Assembly (NCBI GenBank): GCA_019689775.1
Contig: JADGGV010000096.1
Coordinates: 1 to 10,439 of the forward strand
From: Gemmatimonadota bacterium
GTDB lineage: Bacteria; Gemmatimonadota; Gemmatimonadetes; Longimicrobiales; RSA9
DNA length: 10,439 nucleotides
Direction: 5' to 3'
How positions within the stretch are numbered: the first letter of the stretch is position 1; every line of letters starts with the position of its first letter. Below the pieces are notes generated by a model that did no database searches, had not been told where the DNA came from, and worked only from the letters and a program-made list of their open reading frames with translations. The translations under genes were made by a program, and so were the position numbers. This document shows positions 1 through 7,938 of this stretch, piece after piece.

Positions 1-553
1 ATACTGGTACGGCGAGACGGCGCGGTTCCTCTACTTCGTCGGCCGCCCGGGCCCGGCGCGCGGGGCGGCGGGGCGCCGGGGCCGCAAGGCCGAGGGCGCC
101 GCCTTCGGCGGCGAAACCGAGCCCCCCGACCCGCAGGACGAGGCCACGTTCCGGCTCGCGCGCCTGCGCCACGACCGCCTGAGCCAGGAGCAGCACCGGG
201 CGCTCCACGACTTCCATCGGGAGCTACTGCGCCTACGCCGGAGCGTCCCGGCGTTGGCCCGCCGCGGCACCGAGGGGCTCGAGGCGCACGCGTTCGAGCG
301 CGAGCGGGTGCTCGCCGTGCGCCGCCCCGCCGGTGCGGGCGACGTCGCCCTGCTCTACGGCTTCGCCGCCCACACCGTCACCGTCTCCGTGCCGCTGCCG
401 CCGGGCACGTGGCGTGTGCTCGTCGATTCGGCGGACGCGCGCTGGGGCGGGCCCGGCCCCCAGCACCTCGCCACCCTCGCGTGCGACGGCCGCCTCACCG
501 TGACCCTGGCGCCGCGCAGCGCGCTGGCCCTCGAGCGTCGGGATCGAGCGTAA
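1..553 (+). CDS. treZ: Malto-oligosyltrehalose trehalohydrolase, C-terminal fragment (5' end outside window)
   Basis: This is the last ~183 residues of a GH13 enzyme that hydrolyses the alpha-1,4 bond next to the terminal trehalose unit of malto-oligosyltrehalose, releasing free trehalose in the cytoplasm. The reading frame is open from base 2 to a TAA at 551-553. Visible family signatures are YGETARFLYF near the left edge, then the PPDPQDEATF segment and the helix HRALHDFHRELLRLRRSVPAL. A beta-rich C-terminal domain follows, ending LAPRSALALERRD. The catalytic barrel lies upstream of the window and cannot be checked. The stop codon directly abuts the ATG of the GH57 gene, and treY follows that, so an operon is very likely. 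TreZ is preferred over other GH13 enzymes because of the GET-FLYF and DPQDEATF segments together with the neighbouring treY. Confidence 0.88.
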   Translation, partial: YWYGETARFLYFVGRPGPARGAAGRRGRKAEGAAFGGETEPPDPQDEATFRLARLRHDRLSQEQHRALHDFHRELLRLRRSVPALARRGTEGLEAHAFERERVLAVRRPAGAGDVALLYGFAAHTVTVSVPLPPGTWRVLVDSADARWGGPGPQHLATLACDGRLTVTLAPRSALALERRDRA

Positions 554-2989
554 ATGAACCGCTTCATCTGCGTGCACGGCCACTTCTACCAGCCGCCGCG
601 CGAGAATCCGTGGCTGGAGGCGATCGAGCAACAGGACGAGGCGTACCCGTATCACGACTGGAACGCGCGCATCGCCGCCGAATGCTACGCGCCCAACGCC
701 GCATCCCGCATCCTGAACGACCGCGACGAGATCGTCCGCATCGTCAACAACTACGCGCAGATCTCGTTCAACTTCGGTCCGACGCTGCTCGCCTGGATGC
801 AGGTCCACTCGGCCGACATCTACCAGGCGGTGCTGCGGGCCGACGCCGAGAGCCGCGAGCGCTTCTCCGGCCACGGGAACGCCATCGCGCAGGCGTACAA
901 TCACATGATCCTCCCCCTCGCCAACGCGCGCGACCGGCGCACGCAGATCGTCTGGGGGATCCGCGACTTCTGCGCCCGCTTCGGCCGCGACCCGGAAGGG
1001 CTCTGGCTCCCCGAGACGGCCGTCGACCTCGCCTCCCTCGAGCTGCTGGCCGAGCACGGCATCCGCTTCACCATCCTCGCGCAGCACCAGGCCGGCCGCA
1101 TCCGACCGCTCGCCGGCGGCGATTGGGTCGACGTGAGCGGCGCGCGCATCGACCCCACCCGCGCCTACCTCCAGCGCCTGCCGAGCGGCCGCAGCATCGC
1201 CATCTTCTTCTACGACGGCCCGGCCTCCCGCGCCGTCGCCTTCGAGGGCCTGCTCCGCAACGGCGCCGCCTTCGCCGGCCGGCTGCTCGACCTCTTCGAC
1301 GACTCCCGCGACGCCGCCCAGCTCGTCCACATCGCGACCGACGGCGAGACGTACGGCCACCACCACCGCCACGGCGACATGGCGCTCGCCTACGCGCTGC
1401 GCCACATCGAGCTGAGCGGCCAGGCGCGCCTCACGAACTACGGCGAGTTCCTCGAGCGCTATCCGCCCGACATGGAGGTCGACATCCTGGAGAACACCTC
1501 CTGGAGCTGCTCGCACGGCGTCGAGCGCTGGCGCAGCGACTGCGGCTGCCACACCGGCGGCGACGCCGGGTGGAACCAGGCCTGGCGCGGGCCGCTGCGC
1601 GAAGCGCTCGACTGGCTGCGTGACACCGTCGCGCCGCTCTACGAGAAGGCCGCCGCCGAGATCACCGACGATCCCTGGGCCGCGCGCGACGGCTACATCG
1701 ACGTCGTGCTCGACCGCGACCCTACGGTCATCGACCGCTTCTTCGCCCGCTACGCGCGCTGGCCGCTCGACCGCCCGCACGCCATGCGGCTGCTCAAGCT
1801 CCTGGAGCTTCAGCGCCACGCCATGCTCATGTACACGAGCTGCGGCTGGTTCTTCAACGACGTCTCCGGGATCGAGACCGTCCAGGTCATCCGCTACGCC
1901 GGCCGCGTCGTCCAGCTCGCCGACGAGCTCTTCGACATCGACCTCGAGCCGGAGTTCCTCGACCGCCTCGAGCGCGCCCACAGCAACCGCCCCGAGGAGG
2001 GCAACGCGCGCCGCATCTACGAGAAGAGCGTGCGCCCCGCCATGGTCGACCTCCTCGACGTCGGTGCGCACTACGCCGCCGCCTCGCTCTTCGAGCCGTA
2101 CGAGCCCCGCCAGCGCATCTACTGCTACGTCGTCACGCAGCGCGCCGCCGAGTTCCGTGAGGCCGGCGATGCGCGCCTCTTCCTCGGCCGCGCCCGCATC
2201 GTCTCCGAGATCACCTGGGAGTCCGACGACGTCACGTTCGCCGTCCTCCACATGGGGAATCACAACCTCAACGGCGGGATCCGGCGCTACCAGGGCGACG
2301 AGAGCTTCGAGAGCGTGCTGCGCGACTTCCGCGAGGCGTTCTCCCGCGCCGACCTCGCCACCGTCATCCGGCTGCTCGACCGGCACTTCGGCAGCTCGAC
2401 GTTCTCGCTGAAGTCCCTCTTCCGCGACGAGCAGCGCCGCGTGCTCGACCGCATCCTGGATGCGACGGTGCGCGAGGCGGGCGCCGTCTACCGCGAGGTC
2501 TTCGAGCACCACGCGCCGCTCATGCGCTTCCTCCTCGACCTCGGCCTGCCGCTCCCGGCGCCGTTCCGCATGGCCGCGGACTTCACGCTCAACGGCGAGC
2601 TGCGGCGCGTCCTCGAGAGCGAGGAGATCGACCTGGCCGAGGCACGCACGCTGCTCAGCGAGGCCAAGGCGTTCGAGGTCGCGCTCGACCAGCGCGGGCT
2701 CGCGTTCGCGCTCAGCGAGACGCTCGTCCGCCTCGCCGAGCGGCTGCGCCGCGACCCGTCCGCCTACGCCGCCCTCGAGCAGCTCGTCGACGCCTCCGAG
2801 CTGGCCACCTCCCTCCCCTTCGAGGTCGACCTCTGGAAGACCCGCAACATCTTCTACGGGCTGCGCGAGAACGTCTATCCGGGGGTGCGCGCGCGCGCCC
2901 AGGCGGGCGACCCGGAGGCGCGCCACTGGGTCGACGCGTTCCACCGCCTCGGCCGGCACCTCGCCGTCGCCGTCGAGAGCGATGCATGA
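554..2989 (+). CDS. GH57 family glycosidase with DUF3536-like C-terminal domain
   Basis: The 811-aa predicted cytoplasmic enzyme has no signal peptide and belongs to glycoside hydrolase family 57, retaining alpha-glucan-active enzymes. Conserved regions are visible in order: HGHFYQPPRENP (8-19), SGHGNAIAQ (105-113), GLWLPETAVD (149-158) and IATDGETYGHH (260-270). By family analogy E154 would be the nucleophile and D263 the acid/base. A Trp/Cys/Gly-rich stretch (about 313-357, ENTSWSCSHGVERW then CGCHTGGDAGW) follows. The C-terminal half, with SCGWFFNDVSGIET at about 429-442, looks like the DUF3536 type found in this GH57 subgroup. The ATG directly follows the treZ TAA, and the TGA overlaps the treY ATG, so it is probably translationally coupled to both. 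The exact reaction (branching, debranching or amylase-like) is not known from sequence. The location suggests action on glycogen-derived malto-oligosaccharides feeding TreY/TreZ. Confidence 0.9.
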   Translation: MNRFICVHGHFYQPPRENPWLEAIEQQDEAYPYHDWNARIAAECYAPNAASRILNDRDEIVRIVNNYAQISFNFGPTLLAWMQVHSADIYQAVLRADAESRERFSGHGNAIAQAYNHMILPLANARDRRTQIVWGIRDFCARFGRDPEGLWLPETAVDLASLELLAEHGIRFTILAQHQAGRIRPLAGGDWVDVSGARIDPTRAYLQRLPSGRSIAIFFYDGPASRAVAFEGLLRNGAAFAGRLLDLFDDSRDAAQLVHIATDGETYGHHHRHGDMALAYALRHIELSGQARLTNYGEFLERYPPDMEVDILENTSWSCSHGVERWRSDCGCHTGGDAGWNQAWRGPLREALDWLRDTVAPLYEKAAAEITDDPWAARDGYIDVVLDRDPTVIDRFFARYARWPLDRPHAMRLLKLLELQRHAMLMYTSCGWFFNDVSGIETVQVIRYAGRVVQLADELFDIDLEPEFLDRLERAHSNRPEEGNARRIYEKSVRPAMVDLLDVGAHYAAASLFEPYEPRQRIYCYVVTQRAAEFREAGDARLFLGRARIVSEITWESDDVTFAVLHMGNHNLNGGIRRYQGDESFESVLRDFREAFSRADLATVIRLLDRHFGSSTFSLKSLFRDEQRRVLDRILDATVREAGAVYREVFEHHAPLMRFLLDLGLPLPAPFRMAADFTLNGELRRVLESEEIDLAEARTLLSEAKAFEVALDQRGLAFALSETLVRLAERLRRDPSAYAALEQLVDASELATSLPFEVDLWKTRNIFYGLRENVYPGVRARAQAGDPEARHWVDAFHRLGRHLAVAVESDA

Positions 2990-5733
2990 ACGTCCCGACC
3001 GCGACCTACCGGCTCCAGTTGCACCGGGATTTCACGCTGGCGGACGCGCGCCGCCTCGTGCCGTACCTCGACGCGCTCGGCATCTCCCACGTCTACCTCT
3101 CCCCCGTCTTCCGCGCCCGCACCGGCAGCACCCACGGCTACGACGTCACGGATCCGACCGCCGTCTCCGCGGAGCTGGGCGGCGAGGCGGCGTTCCACGC
3201 GCTCGCGGAGACCGCCCGCGCCCGCGGGATGGGCCTGCTCCTCGACATCGTCCCCAACCACATGGCGGCGGACCCGCAGAACCCGTGGTGGCGCGACGTG
3301 CTCCGCCACGGCCGTGCCTCCCCGTGCGCGAGGTTCTTCGACATCGACTGGGAGAAGGGCGGCGGGCAGGTGCGGCTCCCGATCCTCGGCCGCCACTACG
3401 CCGACGCGCTCGACGCCGGGGAACTGACCCTCGCGCTGGGCGACGACGGCCTCGAGCTGGCCTACCACGACCAGCGCCTCCCGCTCGACCCCGCCACCTG
3501 GCCCGACGTCCTCGGCCCCGCCGCCGACGAGGCGCCCGCGCTCCGCCCGCTGCTCCAGCGGCTGCGCAAGACGCCGCCGCGCGAGGCGACGGCGCCCGCG
3601 GGCCGAGCGCGCACGCCCCGCACGAGCGCCGCGCTCGGCCGCCGCCTGCGCCGCCTCTACGACGCGGACGCCCGGGTCCGCGCCGCGATCGACGCGGCGC
3701 TCGGCCGCTTCGACGGCACACGGAGCGGCGCCGCGGCCGTCGAGCGGCTCGACGCGCTGATCGCGCGCCAGGCGTATCAGCCGGTTTACTGGCAGATGGC
3801 GGCCCAGGAGATGAACTACCGCCGGTTCTTCGACATCGGCGATCTGGTCGGCGTACGCGTCGAGGACCCCGCCGTCTTCGAGGCCACGCACGACCTCGCG
3901 CTCGGCTGGGTTCGCGCGGGCGTCGTCGACGGACTCCGCGTCGACCACGTCGACGGCCTCGCCGACCCGACGGCGTACCTCCGGCGCCTCGCCGAGGCCG
4001 CCGTCACGCCCGCGGGGCCGGCGTACCTCGTCGTCGAGAAGATCCTGGCGCCCGACGAGCCGCTCCCCGCCGCCTGGCCCGTGGCCGGGACCACCGGCTA
4101 CGACTTCCTGAACACCGTGAACGGGCTCTTCATCGACCCCGTCGGACTCGAGGAGCTGGAGCGCGTGTACCGCCGGGAGGTGGGCGCCACCTCCGACTTC
4201 CGCGATCTGGCGCGCGAGGCAAAGAAGCGGGTCGCCGGGCTCCTGTTCGCGGGCGAGATGCGCTCGCTCGAGAACGAGCTGGCCGCGCTGGCCGCGCTCG
4301 ACCGTCGCGGCCTCGACCTGCCGGCGCCGATGCTCGGCCGCGCGCTCCTCGAGGTCACCGCGCGCCTCCCCGTCTACCGCACGTATCTCCGTCCCGCCGA
4401 ACCGCCCGGCGAGCACGACCGCGCCGTCCTCGAGCGCGCGCTCGCCGCCGCGGCCGCCGTCCCCGACGTCGACGCCACCGCCGTCGCCTTCCTCGGCCGC
4501 GTGCTGCTCGACGCGGGCGCGCGCCGCCAGGAGCGCGACCGCTTCGTGCGTCACTGGCAGCAGTTCACCGGGCCGGTCATGGCGAAGGGCGTCGAGGACA
4601 CGGCGCTGTACGCCTACAACGTCCTCGTCGCCGCGAGCGAGGTCGGCGGCGACCCCGGCCGGCCGGCGGTCGACGTCGCGGAGTTCCACCGCCGCATGGC
4701 GGCCCGCGCCGCGCGCCACCCCCACACGATGAGCGCCACGTCGACGCACGACGCGAAGCGCGGCGAGGACGTGCGCGCGCGGCTGGATGTCCTGTCGGAG
4801 CTGCCCGAGGCGTGGGCGGAGGCGCTGCCGCGCTGGCGGGAGTGGAACGCGGGGCTCAAGCGGCTCGTCGCCGGCGGGCCGGCGCCGGACGCCGTGGACG
4901 AGGTGCTCGTCTATCAGACGCTGCTCGGGGCGTGGCCGGCGGAGCCCGCCGAAGAGCCGGCGTTCGCCGGGCGCGTTCGCGAGTACCTCACGAAGGCCGC
5001 CCGCGAGGCCAAGCGCCACACCACCTGGCAGGAGCCGGACGAGGCTTACGAGGCCGCCCTCGGCGACTTCGCGGCCGCCCTGATCGAGGGGCGCGCCGAC
5101 CGTCGCTTCCGCATCGGGTTCGAGCGGCTGCGCGCCGAACTCGCCTTCCATGGCGCGCAAAACGCCCTCTCGCAGCTCCTGCTGAAGGTCACCGCGCCCG
5201 GCGTTCCCGACCTCTACCAGGGAACCGAGCTGTGGACGCTGACCCTCGTCGACCCGGACAACCGCCGGCCCGTGGACTACGACGCGCGCCAGCAGATGCT
5301 GGATGCGCTCGCGCCCGGTGCGGTCCCGGCGTTCGACGATGCCGGCCCGGGCCGCGTCAAGCTGTGGCTGACCGCCGCCGCGCTGCGCTTCCGCCGCCAG
5401 CACGCCGCACTCTTCGCCGACGGCGACTACGTCGCGCTCCCCGTCGCCGGCGAGCACGCCGACCACGTCGTCGCCTTCGCGCGCCGCCGCGGCGTGGAGT
5501 GGGCGATCACCGTGGCGCCGCGCCTGACCGCTCGTCTGGCCCGCGGGCGCCCCGCGATCGGAGCAAACGTTTGGGGAGAGACGCAGGTGCGGCTGCCGGA
5601 GGGGGCGCCCGGGGCGTGGCGGAACGCGTTGACGGGCGAGAGGATCATCGCACGCGGCGGCGGTCTCGCGCTCGCCGAGCTGCTCGACCGGTTCGTGGTC
5701 GCGCTGCTCGAGCCGGACGCCGCGAGCGGGTGA
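2986..5733 (+). CDS. treY: Malto-oligosyltrehalose synthase
   Basis: This 915-aa GH13-type enzyme converts the reducing-end alpha-1,4 linkage of a maltodextrin into an alpha,alpha-1,1 linkage, making malto-oligosyltrehalose for TreZ. The N-terminus (ATYRLQLHRDFTLADARRLVPYL) is typical. GH13 regions are visible: DIVPNHMA (87-94), GLRVDHVDGL (316-325, presumed nucleophile D320), VVEKIL (349-354, presumed acid/base E351) and STHDAKRGEDVRAR (from 586, presumed transition-state stabiliser D589). DLYQGTELW (742-750) and DPDNRRPVDY (756-765) are strongly diagnostic of TreY. It is longer than the compact ~720-775-aa homologues; an Arg/Pro/Ala-rich stretch at about 190-240 looks like one insertion. 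The ATG overlaps the previous TGA (ATGA), with GAGAG six bases upstream of it as a modest ribosome binding site. The stop lies 18 nt from the stop of the convergent ubiE-like gene. Confidence 0.96.
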   Translation: MNVPTATYRLQLHRDFTLADARRLVPYLDALGISHVYLSPVFRARTGSTHGYDVTDPTAVSAELGGEAAFHALAETARARGMGLLLDIVPNHMAADPQNPWWRDVLRHGRASPCARFFDIDWEKGGGQVRLPILGRHYADALDAGELTLALGDDGLELAYHDQRLPLDPATWPDVLGPAADEAPALRPLLQRLRKTPPREATAPAGRARTPRTSAALGRRLRRLYDADARVRAAIDAALGRFDGTRSGAAAVERLDALIARQAYQPVYWQMAAQEMNYRRFFDIGDLVGVRVEDPAVFEATHDLALGWVRAGVVDGLRVDHVDGLADPTAYLRRLAEAAVTPAGPAYLVVEKILAPDEPLPAAWPVAGTTGYDFLNTVNGLFIDPVGLEELERVYRREVGATSDFRDLAREAKKRVAGLLFAGEMRSLENELAALAALDRRGLDLPAPMLGRALLEVTARLPVYRTYLRPAEPPGEHDRAVLERALAAAAAVPDVDATAVAFLGRVLLDAGARRQERDRFVRHWQQFTGPVMAKGVEDTALYAYNVLVAASEVGGDPGRPAVDVAEFHRRMAARAARHPHTMSATSTHDAKRGEDVRARLDVLSELPEAWAEALPRWREWNAGLKRLVAGGPAPDAVDEVLVYQTLLGAWPAEPAEEPAFAGRVREYLTKAAREAKRHTTWQEPDEAYEAALGDFAAALIEGRADRRFRIGFERLRAELAFHGAQNALSQLLLKVTAPGVPDLYQGTELWTLTLVDPDNRRPVDYDARQQMLDALAPGAVPAFDDAGPGRVKLWLTAAALRFRRQHAALFADGDYVALPVAGEHADHVVAFARRRGVEWAITVAPRLTARLARGRPAIGANVWGETQVRLPEGAPGAWRNALTGERIIARGGGLALAELLDRFVVALLEPDAASG

Positions 5734-5751
5734 CCGGCGAGCGCGACGGCC

Positions 5752-6489
5752 TCAGCGCCGCGTCCCTACGTGCACCGCCGCGATCCCGCCCGTCAGGCGC
5801 CGCCACCGCACGTCGTCGAAGCCCGCCGCGCGCATCTTCTCCGCCAGCGCCGGCGGCTCCGGGAACTCCAGCACCGAGGCCGGGAGGTAGGTGTACGCGC
5901 TCCCGTGCTTCGACACCAGCCGTCCGATCCACGGGAGGATGCGCAGGAAGTAAAGCATGTACAGCCCGCGCAGCGGCTGCCACGACGGCGTCGTGAACTC
6001 GAGGATCGCCAGCCGGGCGCCGGGGCGCAGCACCCGCGCCAGCTCGCGCAGCCCCGCATCCAACTGCGCGAGGTTGCGCACGCCGAAGCCGACGGTCGCG
6101 CCGTCGAACGTCGCGTCGCCGAACGGGAGCCGCAGCGCGTCCGCGCACGCCGGCCGGACCGGCGTGCCGGCCAGCTTCCGCCGGCCACGCTCGAGCATCG
6201 GCAGGGCGAAGTCCGAGCCGACCACGATCCCGTCGAAGCCGCGCCGACGCGCCAGCGCGAGCGCCAGGTCGAACGTCCCCGAGCACGCGTCCAGGTAGCG
6301 GCCGCGCGGCGGGCGCCCCTCCAGCAGCATCGAGATCGCGCGCCGTCGCCACAGCCGGTCGATGTTCAGCGACAGCAGGTGGTTCAGCAGATCGTAGCGC
6401 GGCGCGATCGCGCTGAACATCCGCCGCACGACGACGGATTTCTCCTCGGGCGCGGGGAGCACCCCGCGGGCGGCGGCGGGCTCGAACAT
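5752..6489 (-). CDS. ubiE: UbiE/MenG-type demethylmenaquinone / polyprenyl-benzoquinol C-methyltransferase
   Basis: This 245-aa class I SAM-dependent methyltransferase is predicted to C-methylate the quinone ring in menaquinone and/or ubiquinone biosynthesis. Evidence is the family N-terminal signature VRRMFSAIAPRYDLLNHLLS (21-40), SAM motif I YLDACSGTFDLAL (65-77), acidic loop VGSDFALPML (90-99), ADALRLPF (116-123), GFGVRNL (134-140), EFTTP (164-168) and the C-terminal LTGGIAAVHVGTR. Length fits the family. Motif I reads GTFD where GTGD is commonest, a Gly-to-Phe change. The ATG at 6487-6489 has a GGAG on the minus strand 11 nt upstream, so the ribosome binding site is weak. It is transcribed divergently from the sigma factor gene and convergently with treY. 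Whether the quinone is menaquinone or ubiquinone cannot be told; menG would be an equally fair symbol. Confidence 0.9.
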   Translation of the reverse strand: MFEPAAARGVLPAPEEKSVVVRRMFSAIAPRYDLLNHLLSLNIDRLWRRRAISMLLEGRPPRGRYLDACSGTFDLALALARRRGFDGIVVGSDFALPMLERGRRKLAGTPVRPACADALRLPFGDATFDGATVGFGVRNLAQLDAGLRELARVLRPGARLAILEFTTPSWQPLRGLYMLYFLRILPWIGRLVSKHGSAYTYLPASVLEFPEPPALAEKMRAAGFDDVRWRRLTGGIAAVHVGTRR

Positions 6490-6641
6490 TCCGTAAGCGG
6501 CTCCGGCGGAATAAACTACGACGTCCAGGGCGCACGAAGGTACCCGGCACCGCCCCCGCGAACAAGGGCCGGTGGCCTGAAACCCGAGGTGACACGCGCC
6601 CGTAGGACTCCGCAGGTACGGACGGCGCGCACCCGGGGACC
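6490..6641. promoter_or_regulatory. Divergent intergenic region between ubiE-like gene and ECF sigma gene
   Basis: This 152-nt non-coding gap must carry start signals for both flanking genes. On the + strand it holds the ECF-type promoter described separately at 6578-6604. I see no clear -35/-10 pair for the minus-strand ubiE-like gene. The only relatively A/T-rich patch is GGAATAAACTA around 6507-6517. Confidence 0.5.
6578..6604 (+). promoter_or_regulatory. ECF-type promoter upstream of the sigma factor gene (predicted autoregulation)
   Basis: TGAAAC at 6578-6583 is followed after 17 nt by CGTA at 6601-6604. This is the arrangement of Bacillus subtilis SigW-class ECF promoters (TGAAAC with a 16-17 nt spacer, CGTA). 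The -10 end lies 37 nt before the GTG of the sigma gene, giving a predicted 5' leader of about 30 nt. The same pattern with the same spacing recurs at 7230-7256. The match is seen directly; recognition by the adjacent sigma factor is inferred. Confidence 0.65.
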
Positions 6642-7232
6642 GTGGACTACAAGCGACTCACCGACCAGCAGATCGTCGCCCTGGCCCGGGAGGGCCGCGA
6701 GGCGGCGTTCCGGGAGCTGATCGCTCGCTACGAGCGGCCGGTGTTGTCCCTCATCTACCGGCTCGTCCGCGACCGCGAGAAGGCCGAGGACCTCGCCCAG
6801 GACTCCTTCATCAAGGTGCTGAACGCCCTCGACCGCTACGATCCGTCGTACAAGTTCAGCTCCTGGATGTTCAAGATCGCCCACAACACCGCGCTCGATC
6901 ATCTGCGCAAGAAGGGGCTGGACACGCTCTCCCTCGACGGCTCGCCCCACGCCGCGACGGCCGACGAGACCGCGGCCAGCGTGCTGACCGCCATCTCCGA
7001 GGACGAGACCCCGGAGGAGTACACGGCGAACCGCGAGCTCGGCGCCGAGATCGAGCGCGCGATCGCTCGGCTGCGCCCCGAGTACCGCACCGCCATCACC
7101 CTCTGGCATGCGGAGGCGCGCCCGTACGAGGAAATCGCCGAGATCATGGGCGTTCCATTGGGCACGGTGAAAACGTACATCCACCGTGCCCGCAACGAGT
7201 TGAAGCAACACCTGGCGCATCTGCGGATCTGA
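6642..7232 (+). CDS. ECF-type RNA polymerase sigma factor (sigma-70 family)
   Basis: The 196-aa sigma factor lacks regions 1 and 3 and so belongs to the extracytoplasmic-function group, directing RNA polymerase to stress promoters. Region 2 spans about 26-92, with the core-binding and -10-reading signature EDLAQDSFIKVLNALDRYD (49-67) and FSSWMFKIAHNTALDHLRKK (72-91). A variable acidic linker runs about 92-130. Region 4 spans about 136-190, with the helix-turn-helix YEEIAEIMGVPLGTVKTYIHRARNELK reading the -35. The start is a GTG; an in-frame TAG at 6603-6605 and no other upstream start make it the only good choice, although the ribosome binding site is weak. The downstream anti-sigma gene and two matching TGAAAC-N17-CGTA sites suggest autoregulation and control of the downstream operon. 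Its TGA stop forms part of the second -35 element. Confidence 0.95.
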   Translation: MDYKRLTDQQIVALAREGREAAFRELIARYERPVLSLIYRLVRDREKAEDLAQDSFIKVLNALDRYDPSYKFSSWMFKIAHNTALDHLRKKGLDTLSLDGSPHAATADETAASVLTAISEDETPEEYTANRELGAEIERAIARLRPEYRTAITLWHAEARPYEEIAEIMGVPLGTVKTYIHRARNELKQHLAHLRI

Positions 7233-7256
7233 AACCGAACCCGTGTGGGGCGCGTA
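7230..7256 (+). promoter_or_regulatory. Second ECF-type promoter, upstream of the anti-sigma gene
   Basis: TGAAAC at 7230-7235, whose TGA is also the sigma gene stop codon, is followed after 17 nt by CGTA at 7253-7256. The form and spacing are the same as at 6578-6604. The -10 end lies 34 nt before the GTG at 7291, nearly the same distance as for the first site and its gene. A start of transcription near 7263-7265 would exclude the alternative upstream GTG at 7243 for the transcript made from this promoter. Confidence 0.6.
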
Positions 7257-7290
7257 TGGACAGCACGGACCAGACGTCGGAGAGCCGACC

Positions 7291-7938
7291 GTGAGCGAAT
7301 CGATCCTTCACCCGGGCGCGGACCAGCTCGAGGCCTACGTCGAGGGGACCCTCGACGAGGCGCAGCAGGCCGTGCTCGAATCGCACCTCCTCGGATGCCC
7401 GCGCTGTCAGGCGGAGCTCGAGGAGTGGCGAGGGCTGTTCGCGGCGCTCTCCAGCATGCCGCAGCTCGAGCCCTCCGCCGGCTTCGCGGACCGGGTCATG
7501 GCGCACGTCACGCTCCCGCGGTCGGCGGCGGCGCGGCTCGCCGATCGCGCCCGCCGCTGGCTTCCCCGCTCGACGCTGGGGTGGGCGCTCGTGACGCTGT
7601 TCCTGGCGCTCCCGGTGGCGGCCGCCGCGGCGGCGCTCGCGTGGATCGCCGCGACGCCCTGGCTGTCGCTCGACGGCGTGCTGCTCTGGGGGTTCGAGAA
7701 GGCGACCGCGGGCGCCGCCTGGCTCACCAGCCAGGCCAGCGCGCTCGTGCTCCAGAGCCGGCCCGCGCTCTGGCTGACCGGCTCCATCGAGACGCTCGTG
7801 GCGACGGCGGGGCTCCGGGGAATCGGGGCGGCGGCGGCGCTCTTCGGCTTGATCGTGGTGGCTTCCGCCTGGATCCTCTATCAGAACCTCTTCCGGCCCC
7901 ACACGCGGGACGTGACCTATGCTCACTACTCGTTCTGA
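7291..7938 (+). CDS. Zinc-type transmembrane anti-sigma factor
   Basis: The 215-aa predicted inner-membrane protein should hold the adjacent ECF sigma factor inactive until a signal arrives. The cytoplasmic N-terminal domain reads HPGADQLEAYVEGTLDEAQQAVLESHLLGCPRCQAEL, carrying the ZAS zinc motif H32-x3-C36-x2-C39, with H7 a possible fourth ligand. Hydrophobic segments lie at about 96-120 and 176-198, with a moderately hydrophobic linker between that may face the periplasm or dip into the membrane. The GTG at 7291 was chosen because GGAGAG lies six bases upstream (7279-7284) and the ECF-type promoter ends at 7256. An in-frame GTG at 7243 would add 16 residues but lies inside that promoter. 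The last 20 nt overlap the next gene. The sensed signal is not evident. Confidence 0.88.
   Translation: MSESILHPGADQLEAYVEGTLDEAQQAVLESHLLGCPRCQAELEEWRGLFAALSSMPQLEPSAGFADRVMAHVTLPRSAAARLADRARRWLPRSTLGWALVTLFLALPVAAAAAALAWIAATPWLSLDGVLLWGFEKATAGAAWLTSQASALVLQSRPALWLTGSIETLVATAGLRGIGAAAALFGLIVVASAWILYQNLFRPHTRDVTYAHYSF

Noticed and set aside
113..138. A GAAACC match inside treZ as another ECF -35 element
   Set aside because: It lacks the leading T, has no CGTA at the right spacing and lies within coding sequence.
233..2959. Long minus-strand open frame (908 codons) opposite the GH57 gene
   Set aside because: The translation is Val/Glu/Ala/Arg/Gly-rich with no recognisable domain, and the plus strand encodes a clear GH57 protein. 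It is an antisense shadow caused by G/C third-position bias.
2875..5466. Long minus-strand open frame (863 codons) opposite treY
   Set aside because: It has the same low-complexity composition and no motifs, while treY carries all catalytic regions on the plus strand.
2460..5996. Plus-strand open frame of 1178 codons across the GH57/treY junction
   Set aside because: The product is almost entirely Arg/Pro/Ala/Ser and spans two real genes in another frame.
5645..6595. Second minus-strand frame of 316 codons overlapping the ubiE-like gene
   Set aside because: It is a shadow in a different frame; the 5752-6489 frame carries all methyltransferase motifs.
7243..7290. Upstream GTG at 7243 as start of the anti-sigma factor
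   Set aside because: It lies inside the predicted promoter and has no ribosome binding site, whereas 7291 has GGAGAG at good spacing and gives the usual short lead-in to the zinc domain.
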